Assembly: GCA_039720395.1 (NCBI GenBank)
Contig: CM077821.1
Coordinates: forward strand, 42,034,792 to 42,098,791
Origin: Liquidambar formosana
Taxonomy: Eukaryota; Streptophyta; Magnoliopsida; Saxifragales; Altingiaceae
DNA length: 64,000 bases
Direction: 5' to 3'
Positions 25,933 through 37,959 of this stretch are shown one piece after another. The notes under the pieces were generated by a model. It was not told where the DNA came from, searched no databases, and saw only the letters and a list, made by a program, of their open reading frames with translations. Within the stretch, counting starts at the first letter, position 1; each line of letters starts with the position of its first letter. The translations under genes were made by a program, and so were the position numbers.

Positions 25933-26786
25933 GCTGTACCAAATACATCCAGTAGAGTTGAGGGATGGTCGTTACGTTTTGCCCCCATAGCGCTGTTTTA
26001 TGAATGCCAGGGCTTCTCACATGTACCTTCTGGTGCTTCGTTTTTGAAGATTCTGGCTTTTGAAAGTTGGGGAAGAAACTAGTCAATCTCTCCCCCCAAC
26101 CCCAACACACACGCAATCTCGTTCCATCTTATTATTACCGAAGGAAAAAAATAAAATAAAATAATGAAGAAGACGAAGCCTTCTTCCATCTCAGTTGTCT
26201 GCATCGGAATATTTTACAAATCAAACACTGCAAATTAAAATTTAACAGACAAAAAAAAGACAGTGTAGACACAGAGAAAACGTCAAATAAATGCTCACTG
26301 CACCTAAGAACATTCAAAATTAAGCATTCACAACATAATCATGTAGGCTGACTTCCATTAATTCCAAAGAAACGGCTTCCTACATCATCCGGGCCACAGT
26401 GGTAATAAGCCTTATGGCAAGAACCAACGATTGCCCCACCACTGAATCTGTGGTCCAAAGTGCACCAATATCAGATGATCTCACCCACTGCAACAAATTT
26501 GAAATCAAGGGTTATTAGGTGCTGGGTAAAATGTGAAATTCAGGGATTAATTAAAGAAAAAAAAAACTCAACAAATACCATATTTGTGAACAATCCGCAA
26601 ATTCTATAGTTAATTATTTGCTCTTAATGAATAGTTAGGTTAGGTCATTTCTCCATCAAAAAAAGAGAAAAAGGGAGAATTGTGTCACTACTTTCAAATG
26701 CTAATTTTATTGCTTTTCTTTCTTTTTTTTGGTTACAACCACTTATCCAGCTAATGTGTCTTGATCACGTAGAAAGAGAAAACCAC

Positions 26787-29700
26787 CTATTTCCCTCGCT
26801 CCCACCCTCCTAATCTCATCCCTGGGTCATAGCTTGTAAAGAGCCGAAACACGTTTCCAAGTTTGCTAGAGTGTTGAGGCCTAAAACCACATGGATGCAA
26901 ACCCAGGAGCTCAGCAGCCCTATCCTTCTGCACCTCCCCTACACATAAAAAGGTAAATCTATTAGACTCACCATAGTGTTACCAAGTAAATACTGAGACA
27001 AAGATTAATTAAAAGATTATGATAATTTTTCTTATTCTTCGTTGTTTTCATTGATGGGAATTGGGAACATTAAATAAAGTCAGTCATTATTGCCTGCACT
27101 GTATTTTTTTAAGTATCCACTGTAACATTTTTAGATCTAATATGCACAGATAAAAAACGCACTAGGGTAGAGAGCATAAAATCAGAAGAAAATGAAGTTC
27201 AGCAAGAGGGGAGAGAAATTACTATCTACCTGTGAGTAAAAGCAAGTAAGATTCTCCTGGTTGTGCAAGAAAAGAAATTGTTTGAGTAACTTTCTCCAAG
27301 CACTCCTTACTCTGTGACCATAAAGTCAATTAAACAATATTATTTACGAGAAAAATGCTGTGCACAATGGAACAAGATTAAAAAAATAATATTCTCTTTT
27401 CATGCCCTATACATTGCACAGGGATGAAAAAGGTGCCCATGCACAACTATGCACCAAGAAGAAGTGGGAATGGGACATAAATTGAACCTCTTGGAAAATT
27501 AAAACCCTTGTGTGCTGTGTGACTTACCCAAAAGGCAAGATTTTATTATGTGCAGTGTTTCACAGTACAGCTGCTATGTCCAACCCATAGCACAAATCAG
27601 TAAACTTACAGATTTCAATGGAGCAACTCGGAGGGATCACTGATCTGACGGGGAAAAAAAAAAAAACAGAGGGATCAGTGGATCACTGATTATTGTGATT
27701 GCACACTCCATGTGCATCACAATTTACAACTACTGCACCCAGAAAAGATCAATCTTTGTTGCCATCGCAAACAGTTTTCTTATCATCGCTCAGGGTAGTC
27801 AATTAGTCATAATCTTCTAAAGCTTTGAAATCTCTTATATCTCTAATGGGTGGTGATATTGCCACATCAAAAAACACTGCTTCCACAGCAATTCAGATAT
27901 ATTTTAATGATTGGACCATTTTGCCCTTTCCTCTCTCCTCTTTTCTCTCGGGTCTCTCTCTCACCCTTCCGTTTGCAACCTGAAAATAAATAGAGAGAGG
28001 GGAAAGCAAGAGATCAAGACTAGAAGGAGAAAGATGTTGGAGAACATGATTTTTCAGCTTGATCATAGATTGCTGAGTGCTCTTCGAACTTGAGAGAAGC
28101 CATTATCATGTGGCTCTCCTCTTCCTTCATGGCTCGTGCGACCTGCATCCGCTGCTAGATCGTCGGCCATTATAAATTCATATACTCTGTACAAATCTGG
28201 TGCATTTCTCTAATCTATATTCTAACTTTATTTTTCCCTTTGTGAGAACTATGGCAGATTAAAGAAAAGGGGAAGTGGGAGAAAGTCTGAGAGATCTAAA
28301 GGGTGAGTCCCTTTTTTTTTTTTTCTTTTTTTTTTTTTTTAATAATAAGAGATATTATTTAATTATTCTACAAACTGGTTGGGATGAGAAGGAAAATGGA
28401 GATGGAGATGGAGATGGAGATGGAGGTGAGTTCAACCAACCTCTTCATCGCTAGGGGGGGGGGGGGACTGAGAGTGAGAATCAATAGCTCCGTTGTCAAC
28501 CTTTTCAGATAATCACTTTTTACTGGTTCAAGTTCAATCTAATGTAAAAATTTTAACAAAGCCAAATTTGCACCTTAATTATCCATATTGTGGCTCACCA
28601 TGATGTAGGAGCATGAAATTTCAAAGATTCAGCACTATAATAGAAAAGGGTAAAAAACACTTCACTACCCTGTACTTTGGGGATAGCTTCAATGTTGTAC
28701 CTGTTTTTATAACTAAAAAAGGACTTTTGTGACTAAGTATAAATGTGAAAATAGTATCAGAAAACTTAGTAAAAGGTCCTTTTAGATCTTTTCGGAGGGT
28801 CGTCCTGAATAAAAGAGGATCATAAATAGTCTATTAGCAAACTAACAGCTTGACTCGGTAAGTATCCATTTGATGAATAAAATTACATATATAATATATA
28901 CGAATGTGCATCTATATACGTGCATGTGTACACACACACACACACATTCTTGTATCTAAGATTCTAATATGGTGATAAAAAAAGAATGGAACAAAAAGGT
29001 AAAGGAAAAGCTTGCTTTCCCACACTATTCATGTAAAAAGGATAAAGACTTAACATGAGTTGAGAAAGGAGGGGAAAAACCATCTCATGGGGAAGGGCTG
29101 ACTATAATTAAATTCCCAGCAAAACAAACTGAGTTCTTACCAGGTATGGAGGATCTGCAACTACAACTTGGTAAGCATGCTTCAGCGCTGATGGCAACTC
29201 TTCTGGTTGGTTGTAATCATAGAATGTGAAATCACTTCCATATTGCTCGAAACGTTTGTCATACTCAAGAAGTTGCACAGTGACATTAGGATCAATTTTC
29301 TGAAATTCAAACGAAGGAAAAAAAAAGTTACCACAGGAGTAGGATCCTGCTGTAGTATCAATGACAACTGATAATGAAAAAAGGCTTGATTAGGAGATGG
29401 AATCAAATCAACTACAAGGCTCAAATATATTTGTGATTTAGTGCACCTCATCGCATGATGTTGCATTTATAAATGGAAAAATGTTTTAAACTAAAGAGGA
29501 AATGATATAAGTATGCCTAGTCACTTTTATCACCTTAAAGCTGTAGGGATAAAACTATTTTCCCATTAGAGCTAATGTATCTTGCATCCATGAGTTCTTT
29601 GAACATTCCCCAGCAGGGAGGCTGTCTTCTGATAAATTAAGGGACTATATCCCACTCAAATGAAGTAAATCCTAATGCATTTTGGTTCTTCATATTACAA

Positions 29701-30909
29701 CATCACCCCTAAACCATACACCACCTCATTCTAACCCCTCCCCACCCAACTAGCTAAAATCGAGAGTTGAATTCTGACCTACTTCATGAGATCAGCCACT
29801 CATCTGAATCACCAAGGTAAAGCTTGCTAGTAAAGGAAAATTAGTCAGTTTTACAATGTATAGAGCATATTTTTTTTGATGAAGTACAATGTATGGAGCA
29901 TATGTAGAGTAAAAAAATCTACTTTTGTTTATTGTTTGTTAACACAACACTGAATCATGTTAAGAGTACAGAAATGTATTTAACAGAGGATGTGACCCTT
30001 AAAAGAATATATTGGCGTAAAAGCATTCATGTTGCTGACCCCATGTAATTGGGATTAAGGCCTTGTTGAGTTGAGTTTTCTATAAAGGTGCCTTACTCTT
30101 CGTTGATACAACCTTGGCCTAAACCTTCATACTCATTGCTAAATTCTGGTATTCTGCGAGGTTGCAGTGCCTTCTGTTATGCAAACTCAAAAATAACAAT
30201 CACCATGACCACAACCGACTGTGTTAACACTGTTACAACCACATACCGGTACATCTTTACCATTACCACTACTGCAATCTTTACCATTGATCAAAAAACT
30301 ATACTCAGGACTCTTTTTCTAGCATATTCTGGTTTTATACTTCAGTAGTAAAATAAAATACGATATGTCTCTGTACCTTGAACTTTGGTCGAACTACCAT
30401 GCAAGCACAACTATAGATACAGAACCAATGCATAACGGGCACCGATCCCTCTCTAGAACCGCGATTCTGCTGCTCCCAATGAGAATCGTGTAAGAACAGC
30501 GATTCTACCAGACAGAGAATCGCAGGTTCTAACTGAGAATATCAAAAGGGAATTTAAAGAAGGAATTTCTCTTCAAAACCCGCAAAAACCTAACCTTGAG
30601 AAAGGCGTAGAGGGTGGGGCAAGCGATGCAGGCGACCCGATAATTCGAGGACTTGCAGAGAGTGAGAACCTCCTCGGCGACGGTCTCGGCGGTTAAGGGA
30701 TCGTACCAGAACTGGCTCAGCCTCCAATCCTCCGCCACTAAAGCCACCTCCGAACCTCCGTTCTCTGAAGTACTGTCTGTGAGGGTCTGGTTCTGTTCGG
30801 CGAGGAACTCTTTGAGTGCTTCGAGAGCGTGAGAGCTCAGCATTGGAGGGTCGTCATCGTCGCCGTGAGCGTCGTGTTTTGTGAGCGTGTTTTCTCCTTC
30901 GACCTCCAT
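26787..30909 (-). CDS. EEF1A lysine methyltransferase 1-like (N6AMT2/EFM5 family), copy 1 (235 aa, 4 exons)
   Basis: Exons in transcript order: 30909-30595, 29299-29141, 27311-27230, 26938-26787; phases 0, 0, 1; 708 nt with stop. The family is a small seven-beta-strand methyltransferase that trimethylates a lysine near the N-terminus of elongation factor 1A. Once taken for DNA adenine methylases, its members carry an Asp-Pro-Pro-Tyr motif, seen here as VVVADPPYL (DPPY at residues 154-157). FWYDPLTAETVAEE (exon 1), LLEYDKRFEQYGSDF (exon 2) and GNVFRLFTSYDPGMRLGGWE (exon 4) are family-typical. The start MEVEGEN at 30909 is preferred; an in-frame ATG at 30963 would add 18 residues. It lies 4.4 kb upstream of RBL15 in the same orientation; the Arabidopsis homologues are also neighbours (from memory). 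Confidence 0.93.
27840..28455. other. Copy-specific stretch in methyltransferase intron 2
   Basis: Both copies match up to CTTTGAAATCTCTTATATC and again from a G run plus ACTGAGAGTGAGAATCAATAG. The sequence between is unrelated: about 615 bp here and about 490 bp in copy 2 (59815-60284). It contains T-rich and (GGAGAT)n-like simple sequence. No coding or transposon ends were recognised. Confidence 0.7.
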
Positions 30910-31282
30910 TTCTAGATAGTTGCAGGCTTCCTTTCCGAGTGTGGTGAAATAAACTGAACACACTTGCAGAAGTGATCACACAAGCCACCCTGGTTTTTGA
31001 GAATGGGCACTGTTTGGTAAGCAGGTTAGCACACCCCAGCCGTGGGTATGATTTTTTGGGTAACGCTAATGACCTCCTCCCTTAACAACCATCAGTCGAC
31101 CTCTGTTTGTTATCACATCATGAGGAGGTCTAAATCAAAGTTTCAAGAATTATTATAACTTCGAAGAATGATCCATCACAATACTACAAGAAAAAAAGAT
31201 TTTGTTTTGTTTTGCTTTGCCCAGTTTTCTAAGCCACCAATCATAAGGCTATTTTTAAAAATGCTTTCAATGTAAGTTTAAA

Positions 31283-31693
31283 GAGTGAAGTCTATTGCCA
31301 TCACATAAAATACTCAAACCCTCTATTAGTTTATATTTTTTGAGGTTTTATGAAAAATACAAAAGGTTTTTACGAAAACTAATAGCATTGTTCACTAGAA
31401 AACATCATTCTGAACAACTTTGTAGAAATTTTTTTTTTCCGAAATCTATCATTTAAGCAAACTTTTTAGCCATTTACAATCTCTATTTCATTTTTCATGG
31501 AAAATTGCCAAAAAGTCTACTTAAATGATAGATTTTGGAAAAACTCTCTTCTACAAAGTTGTCCGGAATAATGTTTTCTAGTAGACTATGTAATTGGTTT
31601 TCATAAATTTCTTTTATATTTTTCATAAAACCTTAAAAATGTAAATTAAATAGGGGGCTTATAGTACTTTATGTGGTGGCAATAGCCTGACCC
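31283..31693. mobile_element. MULE-type MITE with 9-bp target duplication, copy B
   Basis: Starts GAGTGAAGTCTATTGCCATC and ends GTGGCAATAGCCTGACCC. Long inverted arms cover most of its 411 bp. The 9-bp AAGTTTAAA flanks it (31274-31282 and 31694-31702), as expected for Mutator-like elements. Copy 2 shows the empty site CAAGTTTAAATTACAGG at about 63127. Confidence 0.92.
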
Positions 31694-31949
31694 AAGTTTA
31701 AATTACAGGTAGGTTTATTACGCTTTTTAGAGAGAGAAGCTCTCAGCGCAAGTTATACCTTTTTTAAAGTGTGCTATCATGCGCCATGCTATTCGACTTC
31801 TTTTACTTGTATTTTACGATCAGATCTACACGCTATCGTGCACAACTCTCATCTTCTCCGTTCCCCTCCATTGGAGGGGACTAGATCTCTCTACCCTTCT
31901 CTCATTTTAGGTTTTGGAAGATGCTTCTGCTGGCATCGCGTACTCCGAC

Positions 31950-32270
31950 ACGATGTTTGGAAGCTATTTTGATGTCGTCGCGATTTTTGGTACGAGGCGA
32001 AACTGTGTCTGCTATCATCGCAAACTCCGGTACGTCGGTAGGTTTTCAGTAGCTGTTTTGCTGTCGTCACGTGCTCTGGTACGAGGTGCAACTCTCTGGC
32101 TTGAACGAAGGTTATCTCTGCTGTCATCACGACCTCCGGTCCGTCAGTAGGGTTTCAGGTAGCTGTTCTGCTGTCGTCGCGTGTTTTGGTACGAGGCGCA
32201 ATTCTCTGGCTTGAGGTTACGGAGGCTGTCTCTACTGTCATCGCGAACTCTGATTTGAAGATTCGTTGGA
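31950..32270 (+). repeat. Tandem about 110-bp monomers in the LINE 5' UTR
   Basis: Units share GCTGTCGTCRCG, TGGTACGAGG, CTCTCTGGCTTGA and TGTCATCRCGA. Two begin at 32051 and 32161 (period 110), and a more diverged, shorter one begins near 31961. Position directly before ORF1 suggests promoter monomers. Confidence 0.75.
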
Positions 32271-34552
32271 TTTGAAGGAATTCTCGCCGGAATCTAAAAG
32301 GCCCTATAGCTATCCGCCATTGCTTCTCCGGTGGAGCTACGGTTATGCTGTTAAAGATTCACAGCACCTTATTCTCTTGATTTCAACCACGTTTTTCTTT
32401 GGGCTCATGAATTTGGGTTGTTGAGTCGATAGAAAAGAAACAAGAGAATGAGAGTCTTCCAAGTTAAAGACAAAACCTTTGAACTTAGGATTGAAGATGA
32501 AGATAGAGGTAAATTTCTACGTATTACTGAAAGGAGAAGAGGTTTTACCAAAAGCATCTTCCTTGAGAGGGTGTTTGTTAAAAAATTTAGGGATTTTTTC
32601 CTGTCCATACTCCATCGGCGTAAAGGTACCAAGATTTTCTGGAAAGAACAAAGATCTTACAGCGAAGTGGTTGCGTTGATGAGATTGAATTCTAGAGGCA
32701 AAGCTACATTCATTTCAGAGTCACTTTATGAAGGTAGAAAATTCCTAGTGATTATTCTTGAAGGAAGTGATGCTTATGGGTGGAGAGTGATGTATGAAGC
32801 ATTAAACTCATGCTTGACCTTAATAGATAAGGAAGCTGATAGATTAGAGACTGGTCTGGCAGATTTTAAGAAAAAATCGTTCCAACAGGCTGTAAAAGGC
32901 CCTGAGCTTTCTTTGAGCGGGAAATGTAAGGTGAAGAGTTGGGCAAATCGCTTCATTTTCAAACTAAATATAGAAGATGTTGAGACTATAGCAAAGTTCC
33001 TAAAATCCTGCCTCGTGGGGAGCTTCATGGGTTTCGGGGGAGCTCTACCTGACATAGAGAGATGGGCTGCCAAATTATGGAAGGTAAGTGTTGGAGTTAA
33101 AATTCACAGATTACCTAATGATCTTCTATTATTTTGTTTACCATCTAAAAAAGAGTGCATCAAAGTCATAAATGAAGGTAACAAGCATAAAGGAGAAGCA
33201 ACTCTACAACTTGATCGATGGGGCTACAAAGTGGGTTGTACGGGGTTATTGAGAAACAACAGATCACGATGGGTCCAAATTATAGGGATGCCAGTTCATT
33301 TATAGAGTTTGGAGCCGTTTAGGTGCATCGGTGTTTTTTTGTGGGGGGATGCCTTGATACAGATATTGACTGGGAGGGGCGTTGGGCTCGAGTGAGGATT
33401 AAGGTGAAAGATGCAGCGACCATTCTAGCTTTCATTGATGTATCAGCCCATGGGATATGCTATAGAGTACAAGTGGTCGAAGAAAAGGAGTCGATGATTC
33501 TTAAAAGTAATGATGGTGTATATATGAGTAAAAAGAATGAAGATAAAGGTAGAATGTTAGAGACGAAAAGGGGGATGGATAGAGAGAACCAACAGCAGCA
33601 ACTGGGAAGGGGGCAAAGGGCTCAAAGTAGACGATAGGTTGAGAAACACGTGCGTGGGAGGAAAATAGGAAGGAGAGTGGTGATTGGTGGAGAATGGTTA
33701 CGTGGCAGTAGAGGTGTAGGGGTAAGATGGGAGGTTGGTGAAACGTCAAAACAAGCTTCCAAGGAGGTGGTGTTTGAAAGTGTTCCAATTTTTGTCCAGA
33801 TAGAGAATGCACTGGATCGAGTGGGGGTGGTGGGCTGTATTGGGCCTGTGTCTAATGGGCTGTCTAATGGGCTATAGGACCCATGCCTTCCTTCTATCCA
33901 GACTTATGAAGAGAATGGGCCTTCAATTAATAGACACCTTACAGAATTAGTGCTATCAGGTGAGGTGAGTGGGTTGGATGATAACCACCAGGTCCGGAGT
34001 AAAGTGGACAGCCCAGTGATTTCAGTTAGAAATAGAGGTTCTTCTCCTTTTATTCCCGTAAATAGAGAAAGGGAACAACCTGGAAAGGTCAGTACTCCAT
34101 CTAATCTTCATTTATTGCCCTACTCTTCTTCTACCCATTCTGATCTGGGGAGAGGGCGAGGGGATGAGGGGGCTGCTGGGGATGGAAATAGAGAGGGTGA
34201 CAATTGTACAGGGGTTTTGGTTGATGGAGACGGTGTTTTTGGCAAAAGCACAGGAAAAGATTTGTCGATTGTACTGGCATGGAATATTGCTGATCGAGAT
34301 ACTGGTGATACTGATGCTTGTGAGGGGAGGCGTATATTGTCCAAAGATGGTCAATCAGAATGCGATACTAGTCATGGGGATTTTGGCAGTGAGTTGGAGT
34401 ACGAGACCAGAATTTCGTCATGTACTGATTACTCTGAACCTATCGATTGTGTTCCAATTGTATCTATCGAACCTAGGGTTGATACAAGCAGCAGAACAGG
34501 GGCGGATGAATGTTTTCTTCTTGAATACGGGGTCACAAGTTGTGATGACCTG

Positions 34553-34592
<40 letters not shown>

Positions 34593-35280
34593 TATTTTGA
34601 TCCTATGTGTGCAACTTCACCATAACTTAGGCATGTATAGCATAAAATCATATACTGAACCACACCATAGCACAACCATGGGGATGAATATGAACAGAAT
34701 ACTTTTTCCTCCCCCTATTCACATTTTCCTCCCCTATTCTGCAAGCCTAACCCTTCCTAGGTCAAGTTTCTTCCTACAACTCTTGCAACCCATAACAACC
34801 CCAGCCTTGTTTTTCCTTCAGTAATTAAGAAGCCATGCTTCAGCCGCACCTACTCACCTTGACTCCCATTTCTGTTCCCATTTGCATTTGGTTTGGATAT
34901 GTGTATATATATATATATGTATAGAGGGACCGAGACAGAGAGTTAGGTAAGAGCAATAGAGAGAGAGAAACTGAGAGAGAACAGAGGAGAAAAAGAGTGG
35001 TCTGGTGGAGATTTTTGGCTGAGTTCATGGAGTTCTTTTGTGAGGTAAAAACCTCACCTCTTCTATTGTTGATTTTATATATATATATATATATATTATA
35101 TTTATATATATTGTTGTGTTATTCTTAGAAAGGATAATCCTATTTTATGTTTTTGGGACCAAGGAACACCATAGTAGTGTCAAATTTCAGAGAAATTGAC
35201 TGTAGGTTGAAGTTTTAGAAATTTTAGAATTTTGGATCATGAAAACCCAAAACTTTAGGCTTAAAAACGAATATGATTTT

Positions 35281-37959
35281 TGTAATACCCGTAATTTTTA
35301 AATAGGGTATTAAGGGTTTAATCTATGGTTAACGTAGTTAATCCCTTGATTTTTCGAATGATTTCATGCATGGGTAATGCATGTGTATGATATTTTGATG
35401 TTGGATGTGTTTTGATGCTTGTTTTAGTGCATTGAGTATCTTTCGGGTGCGTTTAGCCTTATTTGCAACTTAAGGGTTTAAGTTGCTGAAATTTGGCTAA
35501 GTGTGGGGAAAAAATGAATTTTCGTAAATTTTCGTTTTAAAGGATAATTTTTTGCAGTAATAGGAGTTTATAATATTATAAGACATTGGTGATTTTATGG
35601 GATTTTATTAGCATGTTTGGATTGGGTTCCACGCATGTTTGTTTTAGGAAAATCTGTCGGGCGACAGATTTTGTACTAAAACTTGGAAATGAGATTTTGA
35701 TATATTGTGTATTTGATTTTTTTGATATTTTATTTGGATTCAAATGGGGGGTTATTTGCTTATTTTCATTAAATAACTTAAAGTAAAAGGAAGAAGAAAA
35801 GAATGGAGAAGATTACTTGAAAATAAGGCAGGGATGTGTACTGTGTGGGTTTATACACATTTGCCTGAGTTACTGGGCATTTTCAGCAAGGGACGATCGA
35901 TCGTGCCTTGGGGACGATCGATCGTGGGTGTCCCAGAAACATGATTTTGCTTCTGTTTTTCACGATCGATCGTGCCCTCAGACCACGATCGATTGTGCAT
36001 CGCTGATTTTGCAAATTTTTTTGCGTAAAATGACACAAATGCCCCTCACCCCTTATAAAAACCCATCCCCCACGATTTTTAGACTAGATTTGGTCTTTTT
36101 GGGCATGGAGAGAGAGAGAGAGAGGGAGAGAAGGAGAAGAGGGGGTGGAGGCTCGACGGCGACTCGCCGGAGCACGGTGACCTCGATCCGACGTCGGCAA
36201 GCTCGGATCTAGCATATTTTGGCCCGATCTACGCGCGTATGGTTATGGATTTGGGTTTTTCTCTCTCCTTGATGCTTGGGAATGTATTATTATGGTTGGA
36301 TTCATCTTCCCCAACCTCTTGGCGGAGCTTAGAGCTTGTTCATGATGGTGTGAGCTTAGATTTTATGGGTGTTGGCATGGATTGTCATCCTCACCAACTT
36401 TTTTTGCATTCTAGAGGTATTTTCTCACATTTTGGAGTTAAGGTTTGTAATTTATTTTGGGTTATCGTCTCATTCTTACATTTTTGGATTATTCATGCAT
36501 ATTGGGGAGTTTTGGTGGTGATTTGGAGTTGGGGCCTCCATTATTTTCATCAACCAAGTCATTTGGGAGCTAGGACTTGGATTGGGAGCGTGCATTTGCA
36601 TCCTAGGGCTTGGAGTTCATACCCACAACATCAAAGGTTACATTTTTCTACGCATTTGGTTGAGGTAGGTGTGCAATTTACATAGGTTTAAACTATTGAC
36701 ATGATAATATGGTGTAAATTATCATAGTAATTGATATTCATGGGCTTAGAATATGTATATAAATGATTTATGGAATAAATCTTGAAAGAGAACTTTGGGT
36801 ATTTGACAACATAAATTGGAATTATGTTTATTAATAAGTTTGGTTAATTGTATACATCCTATGGAATATAGATGTAGGGATTTTACGGTTACTTTCCCTG
36901 TTTATTCGAGGTTTTCGATTATGATTTCAGGGTTATAATCATAAGGAGAAATTATGTTGTTTATTACAATTTTGGGTATAATTATGATGTTATTTGATTA
37001 TGGCTTATATAGCATACTTTGAAGATGATTTTGGTTGTAAAATCATTTTATGGTTTATCGCACTGCATGTTGGGCATAATCATGCATTAAATGGACTTAA
37101 TGAATACTGGGTAAAAGTATTGCATAAAAAGGGGTCATTGGAATTGGACAACTTGCAGTCAACGGGACTTTGCGGTGTTTTCCATTCCTTTGGTCCTGGG
37201 GTACTTTTCGATTCCAGGTAGGAACCCTTGTGTTCCCGAACCAGAGGCTATTTTCCAGTTCCAGGTAGGAACCCTTGTATTGTCCTCTTGGAGGTTGGGT
37301 TTAAATCCTCCGTTTCTACGCGAAGACTCCTGCGGGAGTGGTCGGTAATTAATGGAATCAATGTAAATTGGACATGAGTCACATGCATTGGGCATTATGC
37401 ATTATTTATTTTAAGTTATGGGTTATAACTTATTTTGGGAATTGTGACATACTTGATTAGTATATTTTGCTTTAAATGATATAATGGGTTTTATTTATAT
37501 CATTGCTTTAGTTTACTATGTCAAATTGTATCTACTGAGTCGTTGGACTCACGCCTATTATTTTAAATGTTTTTCAGATAATCCAGGGATTGGTTTAGCT
37601 ATCTTGGGCGGAAGATGTTCTTAATGGAAATTTCATTATGTTAATTATCAATGTAATTAAATCAGAAGTGTAAATGTAAATTTAATTGGGGTTGTAATTG
37701 TAATTATTTAATGTTGTATATACGTGGAATGCGATGCATGGGATGATATCACACTCGTGAATGACATAGAAATTTTTATGTATAGATTTTTATAACAGGT
37801 TTTTATGATGGTATGTCCTATCTAAGGATGGTTCATGCCGAAAATTTTTAAAATGGTTGAGGTTTTAACACATGTCATCCACGTTTTATCAAAGGATTTA
37901 TTAAAGAAAAAGCTTATTTTATTATTTTGATCACGGCTTAATTAATTTGGGTCGTGACA
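35281..37959. mobile_element. Inner solo LTR nested in the outer LTR
   Basis: Starts TGTAATACCCGTAA, ends TTTGGGTCGTGACA, flanked by ATTTT (35276-35280 and 37960-37964). Length 2679 bp. Its termini resemble the outer LTR, so it is probably the same broad lineage. A 148-codon ORF at 36239 has no recognisable domain. Confidence 0.88.
35893..35998. repeat. Cluster of four CGATCGATCGTG palindromes
   Basis: ACGATCGATCGTG occurs at about 35893, 35914 and 35961, with a one-base variant (ACGATCGATTGTG) near 35985. All lie within about 106 bp of the inner LTR. Each is a self-complementary 12-13-mer. Confidence 0.9.

Noticed and set aside
34112..34588. Overlapping ORFs on both strands near 34.1-34.6 kb
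   Set aside because: They are shadows of decayed LINE ORF1; the plus-strand one runs into a (TA)n tract of the inserted LTR.
36239..36685. 148-codon ORF between LINE halves
   Set aside because: It lies inside a solo LTR, has no recognisable domain and an odd composition. Treated as accidental.
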